Shown here in pieces: positions 25,836-38,100 of a stretch of 64,000 bases of DNA (the stretch's first letter is position 1; the number at the start of each line of letters is the position of its first letter). Below the pieces are notes generated by a model. That model ran no database searches. It saw only the letters and a program-made list of their open reading frames with translations, and had not been told where the DNA came from. Where the stretch lies: the NCBI RefSeq assembly GCF_051020955.1, contig NC_135027.1, positions 1,488,001 to 1,552,000 of the forward strand, read 5' to 3'. A program made the translations under genes and the position numbers. Origin of the DNA: Megalopta genalis (Eukaryota; Arthropoda; Insecta; Hymenoptera; Halictidae).

Positions 25836-26960
25836 AAATCTGCGCGGGTCTCTTTAGCCCATTTTCATCGTTATCGATTTCGCTGAAGCTTGATGAGGTC
25901 GACCTTCGGCCCCAGGGTTCCTGGATCTTGCAGAAAATCGACGGATTCGTTCGCCGAAAAATTGCGACAACGATTTGCCCGTAGAAAGCCTCCGGAGCCG
26001 CTGGAAAATCGTTTCAAGAGCTCTCGCTCGAGGCGGCTCGGTTTATGACACGCAAATTGCGGGACAGGTCGTAAAGAGGCGGCGAAAAATGTGCGACCGC
26101 CAATCTGCGGGGAACGTTAAATCAAAGCCCGTTTCGAGAAGGGGGCCAGGCTGCTCGTCGAGCAACTTTGATCGCGATTTATTGAACCACGCCCGGCGAG
26201 AGCGTGAGTTCGTTCGTCGCTCCAAATCCGAGCGTCGAACGCCTCCGATGTTTCATATTTCATGATTGAAACGGGCCATTCTTTCGGACTGTTTCGAATT
26301 TCTATTGTATCGGAAATATATTTCTGTTAGATTTTCAATATTATTCTATAGAATATTTCTATCCGATTCAGGACGTGCACGAATTTCCAAAGGGAAATCT
26401 ATCGCGCACATCGATAGAAGTTAACAATATCTTAATCTCATTTTCATCGTAAAAAATTCGTACTTGTTTCACCACAGAAATCGAACGATCAAGGAAGTGG
26501 TTAAATAATAACGCCGCGGCTGAAAAAATTGATGATATTGTAATAACAGCGCCGGAACGTGTAAGGTAGTGCCAGTTCGTCCAGGAAAAATGATTACAGT
26601 GTTCGGTCGTCATGCTTGGAGAAATAATGTACTCGAGAAAATCGAGTGGCCGAGCCGCCGAAATTTGCGTAATAGTAAACTCCGTTAGGCCCGTTTCTCT
26701 GTCTGGATACGTGGTTGCGACAATCTCATAAATCGGTCGCGCGACATAAAGCGTTATAATATTGTTGTAAAAGATATATGAGCTGATCCATGCGACTCTA
26801 CTTTCGAATAAGCACGTGATTTATCAACGATTGAGAGTTCAAATATAAATTTAGCGCCATTCGCATAGGGGCAAAATGCATAAACTGTTCGCCATAATTA
26901 TCCACAGATGGTAATTATGAGATTGGTACAGATGGCGATGCTTGGAGCAGTGTTGAATCG
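25836..26960. other. Unique DNA, no gene recognised
   Basis: Moderately GC-rich to about 26.27 kb, then AT-rich. Frames of up to 97 codons show no motif. No repeats or RNA genes were seen. Confidence 0.4.
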
Positions 26961-26963
26961 TGA

Positions 26964-27345
26964 ACGAGGCATAGGCACAGACGAGGTATAGGTATGGACG
27001 AGATATTAGCACGAACGAGGTATAAGCTCAGAGGGAGGTGTAAGCAGAGACGAGGTATAAGCTCAGAGGGAGGTGTAAGCAGAGACGAGATATAAGCTCA
27101 GACGAGATGTAAGCTCAAATGAGGTATAAACTCAAACGAGGTATAAACTCAAACGAGATATAAGCTCAAACGAGGTATAAACTCAAACAAGGTATAAGCT
27201 CAAACGAGGTGTAAGCACGAACGAGGTATAAACTCAGAGGGAGGTGTAAGCGCGAACGAGGTTTAAGCTCAGTCGAGGTATAAGCTCCGTTGAGGTATAA
27301 GCTCATTCGAGGTATAAGCACAAATAAGGTATATACCTCGGCTGT
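26964..27345. repeat. 18-bp minisatellite, about 20 copies
   Basis: Units of the form ACGAGGTATAAGCTCAAA repeat with variants (GGAGGTGTAAGC, GAGATATAAGC, GCACGA). Because 18 is a multiple of three, minus-strand frames stay open and read as imperfect six-residue repeats rich in Leu, Tyr and Ala. There is no sign that they are translated. Confidence 0.9.
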
Positions 27346-27474
27346 GAAAGTGCATAGAATATTCGCTCCTTCCAACGTGTCTAAATTTATCAACGATCGG
27401 TAACGCTGAATCCACAGTGTACTGTTTCACGATAAAACAGATACCTTTTTGCCTGACAAAAAGCAAAACAGACA

Positions 27475-27680
27475 ATACAGTACATTCTCTGCAATTGTTC
27501 ATCAGCTTGTAAACAAAAGTGGACGATTTGGGAATTGTCGACGATTATTGGACCTTCACGGCTCGTTTTTGTAATTATTGACAATCAGAGACTATAAAAA
27601 CGAGCCGCGAGACTTCCCTCTTCGCAAATTGTCCATTTTTGTGTACAAGCTGTGAAAAACAATTGCAGATTACTGTATTC
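27475..27680. mobile_element. Foldback MITE, family TACAGTA, copy A
   Basis: Bounded by ATACAGTACATTCTCTGCAA on the left and its near-complement CAATTGCAGATTACTGTAT on the right. Internal arm motifs (AGCTTGTAAACAAAAGTGGA versus TCCATTTTTGTGTACAAGCT) and a central GCTCGTTTTT / AAAAACGAGC pair continue the hairpin almost throughout. There is no coding capacity. It belongs to the same family as the copies at 41803, 57929, 58113 and 60538. Confidence 0.85.
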
Positions 27681-28763
27681 AGCGTCGATTTTGTTGAAAC
27701 CATTTTACATAAATCCATGAAATTGAATGAACGATATTAAAAAAAATGAAGCAAAACAATTTGCACGCTTATAGATTATTTAATCGGACGAAGAAAATTG
27801 TTTACTCGAACGTTTACCTTAAAGTGGCGTTTCAAATGCGTACAAATAAATCATATCATTGAAACAATCGTAAAATCGTGACGAATATAATTGCAAATTG
27901 ATCAAGTATCATCAACAAAATATTATTAATATTCAGTTATCTCTCTAGTCGTCTAAAATTTCATATTCATTACTAAATTATTATATAAGAATAATTCATT
28001 ATTGAATTAAATATAAGATATGTATATTATGAATATGCATATTAAATGTATATTAAAAATTAAATTCAAAATAATATTATATTCCATGTACATCAAAATT
28101 TTTATCGCAGACCGCATGGATTCCTCTAAATTGCCAAATTTAGATCTCAATTTGCCAAATATAGATCTCGCTCGAGATATATTTCCACGAACAATTAACA
28201 ACTTAGCGATCGTTGACATTAAAATACGGTTTAAAACTATATATGGTTTGAATGCATTAAAAATGCAACAGTCGTCCGTTGATCCTCGCCAATTAAGCAC
28301 GCTTTGTTCCACCGAGATTAGATTCGAAGAAAGTGACTCCGCGAAACAATGGTCGGACACCGATATTTCCCATAAGCATTCCGCGAAAGAAACGCACGCG
28401 TTCCTAGGGGAGAAAAAGATTTGCACGTCGCGCCGCGCCGTGCGGTGTTCCCTTCGGTATTCGACTTGCATTCCCCTTTCTTTAACCTCGTTTCCACGTA
28501 AAACTCCATTGTTATGCCGCGTATAGGCATACGACGGATAGAATAGGCTACAAGGCCCGAAATGTTAATTCATTCGCCGCGCGTCGTCGCTTCGCCGTGT
28601 CTCCGGCAAAATCACAATATTTTCGACTTAAAAAGAGAAAGAGCGTCGTGCTCCAAATAGACAGTCATTGCTGACTGTGTGCAGCAAATCGATTCGCCCG
28701 GTGCTGGGGTCTCAGAATTATCGTTCCACGGAAGACGTTTCGCGGACCTTTTTCATTTACCAC
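27681..28763. other. Unique AT-rich DNA, no gene recognised
   Basis: Holds open frames of 168 codons (28020-28526, +) and 154 codons (28007-28471, -) on opposite strands of the same DNA. Neither has a recognisable domain, and at most one could be real. I treat both as chance. Confidence 0.35.
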
Positions 28764-29270
28764 CGACGATCATCAGCGGACGAGGATTAGAATCACTGAT
28801 TAATAAATCGCGCGGATTGTTATGGAAAATATAAATTTTCTAATTTAACTTTAAGAAAAGCGTAATATATTCGATAAACGTTGTCTTTCCTCTGTTACTC
28901 ATTTCGATAATTAGCATAGAACAGAAAGATATTCGACGATCATCAGCGGACGAGGATTAGAATCACTGATTAATAAATCGTGCGGATTATTATGAAAATA
29001 TAAATTTTCTAATTTAACTTCAAGAAAAGCGTAATATTCGCTAACCGTCGTCTTTCCTCTGTTACTTATTTTGATAATTAGCATAGAACAGAAAGATATT
29101 CGACGATCATCAGCGGACGAGGATTAGAATCACTGATTAATAAATCGCGCGGATTGTTATGGAAAATATAAATTTTCTAATTTAACTTTAAGAAAAGCGT
29201 AATATTCGATAATCGCCGTGTTTCCTCTGTTACTCATTTCGATAATTAGCATAGAACAGAAAGATATTCT
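28764..29270. repeat. Tandem triplication, unit about 168 bp
   Basis: CGACGATCATCAGCGGACGA begins units at 28764, 28934 and 29101, each ending with CATAGAACAGAAAGATATT. The three copies are highly similar, with a few substitutions and one- to two-base indels, which indicates a fairly recent duplication. The unit has no open frame of note. Confidence 0.95.
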
Positions 29271-30146
29271 TCAATTTCTCGAATGCTTTCACAGTTCTGT
29301 ATTTAAATGTACAATTAATTAACAAGTTCTTCCTATTTATAGCAGAAGAAAAATTGTCATACTTCTCGTTCAGAGTTTAATTTGAACAAGAACACAATTT
29401 TGCACGTGTTGTGCAGTGTTAACAAATCTTTCGAAACGATTAATGATAGAATCTTTCATCGAACGAATCAAAAACTCGCAGAAGAACTTTCGCATGATCT
29501 AATCCGTGTCGGACAATTGATTTCTTTCGTGTCAGTAAGATATATATCCGAGAAACAACTATTTCCACGTGATTGACAGTGACATTCTGATTACGCAAAT
29601 CTCTCGTACGTTCTCGAATAAGAAATTTAATAGTCCATGCAATTATAATACTTTTAGCCTGTACATTATTTCAATTTTCTTTCGCCGGTTAATGCATTTG
29701 CCGAAGAAACTTCTATCGAAACCGGAAATCCGAATTTACTTCTGCCGGTGAACGGCGACTCGTTTTATTGAAAAATCCGAACGCGCCCATCCGCGTTCGA
29801 TCTAAATGATAATAGTTCTGGATTCAATTATGCGAGTCCTTTACGTAAGCGTTTCGATTTAGACGAACATCCAGCCGTCGTCGGAAAGAACGCGGCCGAC
29901 ACAAACGCCACGCTTCTCGCACGTGTCAGGCATCAATTAATAGTTCACCCGTTCGTTTTCTCGCTTTTTCTCGCGGCTCTTCCGGCAGAAAAAAATCCCC
30001 CGATACTCGTCCGGACACCTTTCGCTTTCACCCGGCCACTTCGGAACGGCTACAGTGTTTCTGATAGCCGGCAAGAAACGATTCAGCCCGCACATGTCAC
30101 GCTCGCTTCGATACGTCTCGTCGCGGCCTGATCATTTCGATCAGCT
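29271..30146. other. Unique DNA, no gene recognised
   Basis: AT-rich at first, GC-rich from about 29.75 kb. Frames of 60-64 codons show no known motif. Confidence 0.4.
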
Positions 30147-30264
30147 TCAACACTAAACCTACCAAGCAGTAATACTAACTGGCACGTACTGCTTCACAAA
30201 AGCGAGAAGACCGAATTTATTTAGAATTTGTAAAGTATTTATTATATAACTTGTTCCGATAATA

Positions 30265-30820
30265 TTAGGTCTACCGGAAAGTTCTGTCCGATAGTGTCAC
30301 TTCAAGTTTCAATCCATGTGCACATGTTGATTTGAGACATATATGACTATCTCTCTTTATCATTGAATTTACACACATGTACTCTCCTAAATAAACTGAA
30401 ACAAAGATGTCTCATGTTATTATTAAGTGAGACGCGATCGTGAAAACATGGCTACCGATGATAATGCCAGACCACACGCTGCTTTGGCGACTCGTCGGAA
30501 AATCGCAGAGCTAGGCTGAGAAATTCTGTCGCAACCACCATACTCCCCAGACTCTCCGATTATCACTTGTTTCTCTCTTTGCAAAACTTTTTACAGGAAC
30601 AAAAATTCAAAACTGAAGCTGATGTCAACCAAGCACTAGTCGAGTTCTTCGCCTCTAAAAATGAATCATTTTTAAAAAATGGCATTTACAAGTTGCCATC
30701 ACGCTGGCAAGAAGTCATAAGTAACGATGGAAAGTATATTCCACAATAAATATTATTAAGTGTATGAAAATCGTGTCATATTTCATTTCAAAAACGGACA
30801 GAACTTTCCGGAAGACCTAA
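30265..30820 (+). mobile_element. Internally deleted mariner element, copy 1
   Basis: Terminal inverted repeats TTAGGTCTACCGGAAAGTTC and its near-complement at 30795-30820 are flanked by TA on both sides, the mariner target. Total length is 556 bases against about 1.3 kb for a full mariner, so most of the transposase gene is gone. The remnant gene is annotated separately. Confidence 0.9.
30448..30749 (+). pseudogene. Mariner transposase C-terminal remnant, broken
   Basis: Keeps the C-terminal third of a mariner transposase (DDE/D superfamily, cut-and-paste transposition in the nucleus). It contains the DNARPH motif with the second catalytic Asp, but a Trp codon in the following GW motif has become TGA (near 30517). 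A 7-base deletion at the SPDLAPSD motif near 30552 then shifts the frame and removes the third catalytic Asp. The downstream part (LQNFLQEQKF to GKYIPQ) stays open. The N-terminal DNA-binding region and the first catalytic Asp are absent. It cannot encode an active enzyme. Confidence 0.9.
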
Positions 30821-30921
30821 TATAACTTATTCAAGCGTTCTCCACGAAAGAGTCTCGGAACTTTGCAGAATTGCAAAATAAGAAAGCGGTCACTTTGACC
30901 GCGCGGTAGGTTTCGTGTTAA

Positions 30922-32430
30922 TTTCGAACAAACGTTTCCCCGTTCAATGGACCCGGCTATATTTTTCTTCATCCCCCGGCGGAACGTTTTCCAAAGCTGT
31001 CGAACACAACGACCGTAATCACCGTCCACGGTTACGCACGATAATCGAACGTAATCCATTACGCTACCGTTCTCGACTATTAAACCGTGAGCCCGCGGTA
31101 ATTGCGATGTCCCGACAAAATGTTCCCATTACACGGTAAATGTAGATTTTCTCCTGCAAAAAGTGACGTAAAGATAGAGATCAGTTGTTGCAATCTGTCC
31201 GCGGCTACGCTCGACACCGTTTATTAGCGGATTAGCGTCTCGATTGTCCGGTAACAACAACGACCGGCGGAATCGTCTTCGTTAGAGGAATAACATCGGC
31301 CGCGCTGAATTTCTCTTAGGCGATGGACGAACGTTTCCTAGATGTCTACAGTTCTCGTTTTAATTATTGGGAAGACGAGAAGCACGATAATCGATGGAGG
31401 CACGGACGAGTACGCGCTGTAATGGATAATACTGATTAGCGAATTGACGATTACAGCCGCCTGGGAAAGTAAGGCGGAGATATCGCCGAGCCGATTTCAA
31501 AGGTAACGAAAGAATGGGTTCGCGGCTTTGGGAGGCCTCGGAAAATTATCGGCTGGCGCACAAATATTCGAATTCCAGGTTCTGATCGGTCGGTGATTTT
31601 TGAGAGGCGATTGCGCGGTTCCAATATTTATTCAAACTTTATTTGAGCAGTAGTATAGTAGTATAGTTGTATAAAACTTTGAACCACTCGGAACGAAGAT
31701 GTAGAATCGTAAATTTGAACAATTCGTTATCAGATTACAATGAAACTGAAGCTGTTATTCGAACGGCGGAATTTCAATGGGTTTTGTTAAATTTTTGCCA
31801 AGCTGAATAATATTTACTGAGACTAAATCCGAAGGCTATTTTCTATCATCGAAAACTAATTACATTTTTGTGACCTGTTCTAATCCAGAAACACGGTCGC
31901 GATTCATTTAATTATCAGTTCTAAATGTTTCAGCAATTCGGCGTTCTTTCTGCATTGTCCTGTAAATGTTGTTAACGTAATAAGCAGCGATAAAAATCGT
32001 TGGATAATATTTTTAGAACATGGAGGAGTGTTCAACAATTTTTTTAGGTGTCTCATATTATCTATTTCCAAATTGTTCAAATTGTGGAGACTCTTTCTTA
32101 ATCGCCGCAATTCAAAAATGCAAAAAAGAAAAAAATTAAACTGAGATTATTAGTTTCAACCTGAAGTTTACAACGATTTAAAACAAAATAGTCGCTATTT
32201 TACTGCCTGTATTTTATTCATAAGTTGCAGTTATTGAAAGAAAAAAATACGAAAAAGTGTCCCAATAACGGAACATTGACGGATAATTAGTTAAAAAAAC
32301 GTTTCAATCAATCTCCTCATTCTAAAATCGTGACAAAAAGCTTCACAATATTTCATAATAAAAATGTCGAAACGAGGATGGATTAAATGAAATCAATTTC
32401 TTCTCCTCGTTACGAAGAAACGTACGTTGC
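30922..32430. other. Unique DNA, no gene recognised
   Basis: Mixed composition, becoming AT-rich from 31.6 kb. No known coding or RNA features, and no repeats shared with the rest of the window. Confidence 0.4.
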
Positions 32431-32441
32431 TTTTCTTTCAG

Positions 32442-32613
32442 GGTTCGCTGGGTTCAGCGTTGATCCACGGCTGGCAGACACGGTTTGAAAGATCCCGGCC
32501 TGGAGAGAACGATCGCTGGGATCGTTGCGATCGGTCGGATCCCGGAAGGAAGAGAGGAACGGGTCATCTCGTCAGCGGCGAGCAGCGGATTCACGGTGGC
32601 CAGGTGTGCACAG
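32442..32613 (+). other. Candidate exon, possibly 5' UTR or coding (unconfirmed)
   Basis: A pyrimidine-rich TTGCTTTTCTTTCAG comes directly before 32442, and ACAG followed by GTAAAT forms a consensus donor after 32613. The 172-base segment is open in at least one frame, begins a sharp rise in GC content, and is preceded by a long AT-rich, intron-like stretch. No protein family is recognisable. It could be a 5' untranslated exon of a gene on the + strand. The GC-rich island continues to about 33.29 kb with arginine-rich open frames that look compositional. Confidence 0.25.
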
Positions 32614-34856
32614 GTAAATACAGCCGGTCCAGTGCACGGCTGGCCGTCGACTCGGCAGGTAGCGCGTGCTGACCAAGACGGCAGAAGAAGGGGGATCGAG
32701 CGAGTGCGTTCAACTCGTAGATCGCGCGTGATCCACCGGCCGGCCGGCCTTGACACCGCGATCCGCAAGTGGGAAACAGCGCGGGGATGACCGGGCCGAG
32801 GATGAGGACGTTCCGCAGACGGTACGTGCACCTACGACTATGGCAGCTCGTTAAATTCCTGCCGTTCGAAGGATCGACGTCCTTCATCGATCATAGAATC
32901 CGTAACGAGCCGAGAGATTGCGAGCTCGAGAGGCGCGGCGCGGTGCGGCGCGGCGCGGCAAGGCGATTCCGAGCCGGAGAAACGCGGAAAGCAGGTTACC
33001 AGGCTGTCGGTGGCCTCGCGATCCACGATCCAGGGAGAAAAACGGGCCAGCAAACGGGGAGGAACTAGGCGGAATATTTATTCCGCAGGCCGATCGAGCG
33101 CGGTGCAATTCGCCGGTTGAATTTCAAATCGAGCCACTGTTTCGTCCGCGGACAGAACCGAGACGATCGCCGATCATTTCCCACCGATCATTTGTCCCGG
33201 CTGTGCCACTCGAGCCGTCGAGATCGGCCGTCAGGCTACGTTCAGCCGGATGCAAATTTTTTCGCAACTCCTTTCGAACATGGTAATCCGCGCGGCTCCT
33301 TATTCGGACGGCGAATCTCTACGGAATTAATGGATCGATCCAAAGTCGATGGAAATTTCATGCCGATCTGCGGCATTTGGGTAAACGTATCGATTGCATC
33401 TTCACGGTGTGAATTCGTACGGAGTTGGACGCGGACGTTCTCGAGGTCTTTGTCGGAATTAGAATTTAGTTAGGCGAGTAATAGTTACCCTCTTCGCTAT
33501 TTAATTTTCGATTCATGCTTTTTACCACGCGCGAAGGTACGAAGTATGTTTTCTCTTTGCGAGAAAAGATACTTTTCTTCTCTTACACAACGAGACCGAC
33601 GTGAAACGTTATTTATATTATACTTTAGGCTTTTAGAATGTTTTTTTCCATTTTTGAAACATTTTCATCTAGAAACATCTTCGTGGAGAATAAAAAATGG
33701 TCTCGTCAATTGCAAGAAAGGGAAATCGAACGGAACGTTGCTCCCTGATTCAATGATTTCAGTAAGACGACGATAGTTCAACGATGATTAATTAAAATTA
33801 ATTAAAAACGACTCGCGTTAGATTATTTGCGAGCTATTAACATTGTCGAAAAAAAGAGATTTTCGTCCAACTTTCGTTTCTCGCAACCTCGACTCGTATG
33901 ATTTTTATTTAGCATAAAAATCCGCGAGCTGACGATAAATATGAGAATCTGTCTATTTTCGATAGACACGGCGAGCATTACCGAGCACAATAAACCCGAA
34001 AAGTCGACAATTTTCTACGAATCGTGGAACGTCCGAAGTGGTCCGGCAAGGATATTTTTAGCGGACGAGGTAAACCTGGATTTAAAATGGTACCACCCGG
34101 TTCGCTGACGGAAATTTTAATTTGTCCGGTCCCATCGTGGCTCCGCAACGGCGAACTGGAAGTTTACCGAGTTAAGCAGGTTAGGGGCCGCATAAACTTC
34201 CGCGGTCCGGGCAGGGAACACTTTGCGTCCGACGCGGCGGTATCATCGCGTTGATCCTATATTTAAGCGTGAATAATTATCTACGTACGTCTGGCAGCTC
34301 GTTGTGCTCCCCCGAGGCAAATTCGCGGATTAAACGCTGGTGACCCAGCTGCGGAACTTGTGTGGCATCTCGCTGGCCGACCGGGCCCCTCGGCCAGCCG
34401 ACTACGGCCCACCGGCTCGGCTCGTCCGAGGACCGTCGCAACACCGGCCGCTACGATTACATTCGTATCCGCACGAAAGACCGGAATCCGTGGCGATTAT
34501 CCGCTCGCGGATCGGCTATGAGCATTACGAAAATCGCTGGCAACTCTCTCGCAACGCGTTCAACCGTCCGGTGAACAGTTTAGATTCCGTTCGAGATTCA
34601 TACGAATATTTTTTCTTCAACTATTTCGAAACACTGTGATCGTCGAACGATCGAACTGTGCGTGCGAAAATGTTGATCGTTCGATCCATCGAATTCAATC
34701 TTATTTTAGAGTTATTTTTTGTAGACGAGGTACGGGAAAAGCCGTGAATTCTGGTCGAGATTCGTACGAATGGTTTCTTCAACTTTTTGCGAACACTTTT
34801 TATCGAACGATGCAAAACTCTTCGCGTCTGTTTAGCAGTCATTTAAAATCTGTGCT
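32614..34856. other. GC-rich islands, no gene recognised
   Basis: Islands at 32.6-33.3 and 34.0-34.6 kb are separated by AT-rich DNA. A GGCGCGGCGCGGTGCGGCG-type run lies near 32934-32962. Frames of 70-122 codons occur in several phases without known domains. Confidence 0.35.
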
Positions 34857-35102
34857 CGGATACCAGAGTTGGGCATTGTTAAATTAATATTGTCTAATTA
34901 ATATTTATTCAAAATAATTCTAATATTCTAAACTAATTTTATTTTTAATTTATATTAGAATTATTAGAATTATATTATATTATATTATATTATATTATAT
35001 TATATTATATTATATTATATTAGAATTATATTATATTAGAATTATTTTGAATGAATATTAATTTGAAAGAATTCGAACAATGCCCAACTCTGGTATCCCA
35101 TA
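34857..35102. mobile_element. Palindromic AT-rich repeat with (TATAT)n centre
   Basis: ACCAGAGTTGGGCATTGTT at 34862 is matched by AACAATGCCCAACTCTGGT near 35076 on the opposite side. The complementarity continues inward through ATTAATATT and TCAAAATAATTCTAAT. The centre is about 50 bases of TTATA pentanucleotide repeat (34970-35022). This looks like a foldback element whose centre expanded as a microsatellite. A further ATGCCCAACTTC fragment lies at 35332. Confidence 0.75.
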
Positions 35103-38100
35103 TCTGGTATTAAATATATATACTTAACTTATTATTTTTAATTTAATTTAATTTTAATTTTATACATTCAAAATAATTTCAATATTCCAATATAATTTTA
35201 ATATAATTACTATGTACTTAAATCAATTTATTCGAGTGAATTCTTTTCAAACGAATATTTCGCTCGAGAATATATTGAAATGATTGTGAAATGATTGAAT
35301 ATCAAATGATCATTCGAAACGACTGAACTAATGCCCAACTTCTCCCCAAACTATTCCTCGCCAGCATAAGACGAGGAAGTCGCAGTGCGAGCACTTTATC
35401 AGCGACCAGTCTTTCCCACAATATCATTGCAACACATGAGTTACATAAAACTGTATTACACATCGGTGATTACGTAACGATGTAGTAGCAGAAGAAAATC
35501 GTCGGCTCAAAAACGACCGTTTAATGGCGATCGTCGCCGATTTTCCCGCGGATTTGCTTCGATACGCCGCTTTAATCGCGGCTGTCGGCGAACATCGACG
35601 AATCCGTGCTCGAAGGGTGCTTTCTTTCGTCGGTGTTGCCAGTTGCATAATAAGAGTGCGCCGCGGCGGGCCGAGGAGCCGTTCCGTAGCGGAGCAACAG
35701 TTGAAAACCAGCGGAACTGGCCGGCGAATTAATTTTAACGCGTAACTAGTTCTCCTCTGACCGGGAGCCGAGCGTTTTATCCGGCGCATTCCGCGCGAAA
35801 GGGCACTGATACACGTGTGCGAGCCGACTTTCTGCGGCCGGAAAACTGTATCTCATGATTGAGAAACTCGAGCAGCCGCCGCTGGCTGCGGAGGAAGTCG
35901 CTCTTCCAATACGAAAATCGTTATGCAGCGAATAATAATTAAATATAATAATATTATATAAATTATTATATTTAATATTATATAAATATTAAATTATATT
36001 TAATTATTATATATATAATTATAATAATAATTATTATATATATAATTATAATAATTATTATTATATATTAATGATACATTAATAATTAATAATATAATAA
36101 TTAAATACGAAATGGCAGTGCGTGCGTTTTTTTCCTCGCTGTCATTCGACTCCGCGTGCATCGAAATCTGCGCGAGGTAATTCAATGAGCAGGAACGCGC
36201 ACGTTTTAATAGGTTAATTAGACTTATTTGTTTGATTCGAAATCGAAAAGAAAACAGATTTATTCGTTTCATTTCTTGAAACGAAAGCAGATTTATTTAG
36301 TCAATTTTCGAATGGACTTAAAACGGATTTCTTTATTTGTTCCTGGAACGAAAAGAGTACACATTTTTTCTATATTTTAGAACGATATCTTTTTATATTT
36401 TAGAGAACGCGTCTCTTTGTATTTTAGAGCGGATGAAAAACAGATTCTTCGAAACATTGCGTATTCTTATAGTTATAAATAAATATTGCCTCTTTGATAA
36501 TGCTTCAGAGTAGTCGATAATTGCTATACTTGGATAATAAGTTACGCCGCGCCTCGTATCTTGCGGCAAAATCGGTTTCCTGAGCGGTCATTCCTATGGA
36601 AGTTTGTAGGATGAATGGAACAATGAAAGCAGTATGCTTATTATCACAGATCGAATTTATATCTGTCAGTGCTTTCCTTTTCAATCTACTTAGAAAGCTA
36701 TGCTTATGAAAACACTGTTCATTCTTATACAATCTTCAGTCTTCATACTTTCAATTTTATTGTTTCATTGTTTTCTTGTTTTATTCTGATTAGAATGTAT
36801 CACACATATCGTAAATTCGAATATACATACGTGTTAGATTTTTTATCTAACTTTTTATATCTATTGATACAGGAATGATCAATGTTCGTTCATTTACACG
36901 CTTTCTTGTATTTAAAAAAATTTGCGGACCCCACAAATTCGCACAGAACCAGATACTTGATACAAAAGGTACACAATTTGCTTTGAGAAAAAAGTCGATG
37001 TCAGAGACGCGATCTGCGCAGAAATGGGACAGATTATGGCAACAGGAGATAACAGAGAGGAACGAGGCTCGAATAAAAGTACGAGGACGTATGAAAGCCG
37101 GTTGACGATCAAAGAAAGGGAAGGAAAGTGAAACGGAACGGCGTGCGTTAATGAGGAAGGCGCAGCACGCGAAATACGCTTTAGAAGGAACAGGAGAAGA
37201 GCGAACCGCGGGGAAAATACATTTGGAACACGTCGCAGGCGGCCTGTAACGTGTAAGAATGCTAAAGTTCCGTGAAATTAAAGTCAATTTTTCAGAGCCA
37301 TATAAGGACTTCGGTCGCCGGAGCATGTGCACGAATGCGTTGAAATCGCATTGATTTCCACGGCGAAGGTTACGACGAGTTTCATGCTCGGACGGATGTT
37401 GCGAAGAATCGCGAGCGACGTTTTTTTCAACGGGGATCACAATTTTTCTGTATTCGTTGCAACGAAGGTGGCGCCTGTTTGACGTAGCGGCAAGTAATCT
37501 CGGCAGGTTATTAACAAAAATCGATCGTTTTCGAGATTAAACGCGCCCTTCGTTTAGGGTGTGACACAGTTTCAGCGATCACCTTGCGCATAATATTGTC
37601 TATGAACTTAATTCCTCACGGAGCATGTCGTTTAGCGGCATTAAATTTTGGACTTGACCCACTTCGGCCCCAAGTCCTTTAGATTTATAGGACTTCAGGT
37701 ACTCTCTCGTATCTATCATACTTCTTTCGATTACGCGAGATTCGTTCGGGAATTACTAGCCGCGTCAATGAATAATCTACTGCGAAACCTTGCTCGTCGA
37801 ATTAATTTGTTTCCTGCGAAACTATTGTCATAATGCATTATTTCTGCATCTGTCGCTGTCACCAACGCTTCGATTATCTTTATCGAACGTAGAAAATTAG
37901 CCGAAATCGTACTATATTGCTACTTAATTAATCATTGGCTGAATAAATTCTTTGAAGAAAGTTTCTACTTGAATGCTCGAATATTTACAACAAAAGAGTG
38001 GAATTTTATTCGAATGAATTTATACGCTTGCTTTCGTGATCTTCAAGCACTCGAAATCAAACATCTTTATTAAAATAGACAGCCCGCATAATTAACTTAT

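Larger units (their letters stand above)
30147..30921 (+). mobile_element. Nested composite transposon, copy 1 (piggyBac-like outer element)
   Basis: The outer element begins TCAACACTAAACCTACCAAG and ends GGTAGGTTTCGTGTTAA, so its ends are inverted copies of (T)TAACACTAAACCTACC. The right flank is TTAA; the left has mutated to TCAA. TTAA targets are the hallmark of piggyBac elements. A subterminal hairpin GCGGTCACTTTGACCGC lies near the right end. The outer parts (about 118 and 101 bases) have no coding capacity. A mariner derivative occupies the middle (30265-30820). The whole structure recurs inverted at 40782-41559. Confidence 0.85.

Noticed and set aside
28007..28526. Overlapping 168- and 154-codon frames on opposite strands
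   Set aside because: Both cannot be assumed real. Neither shows a known motif, and the 5' part is AT-rich low complexity.
36847..37440. 197-codon minus-strand open frame
   Set aside because: No domain, repeat or splice context. A frame of this size can arise by chance in 64 kb, and no conservation can be tested here.
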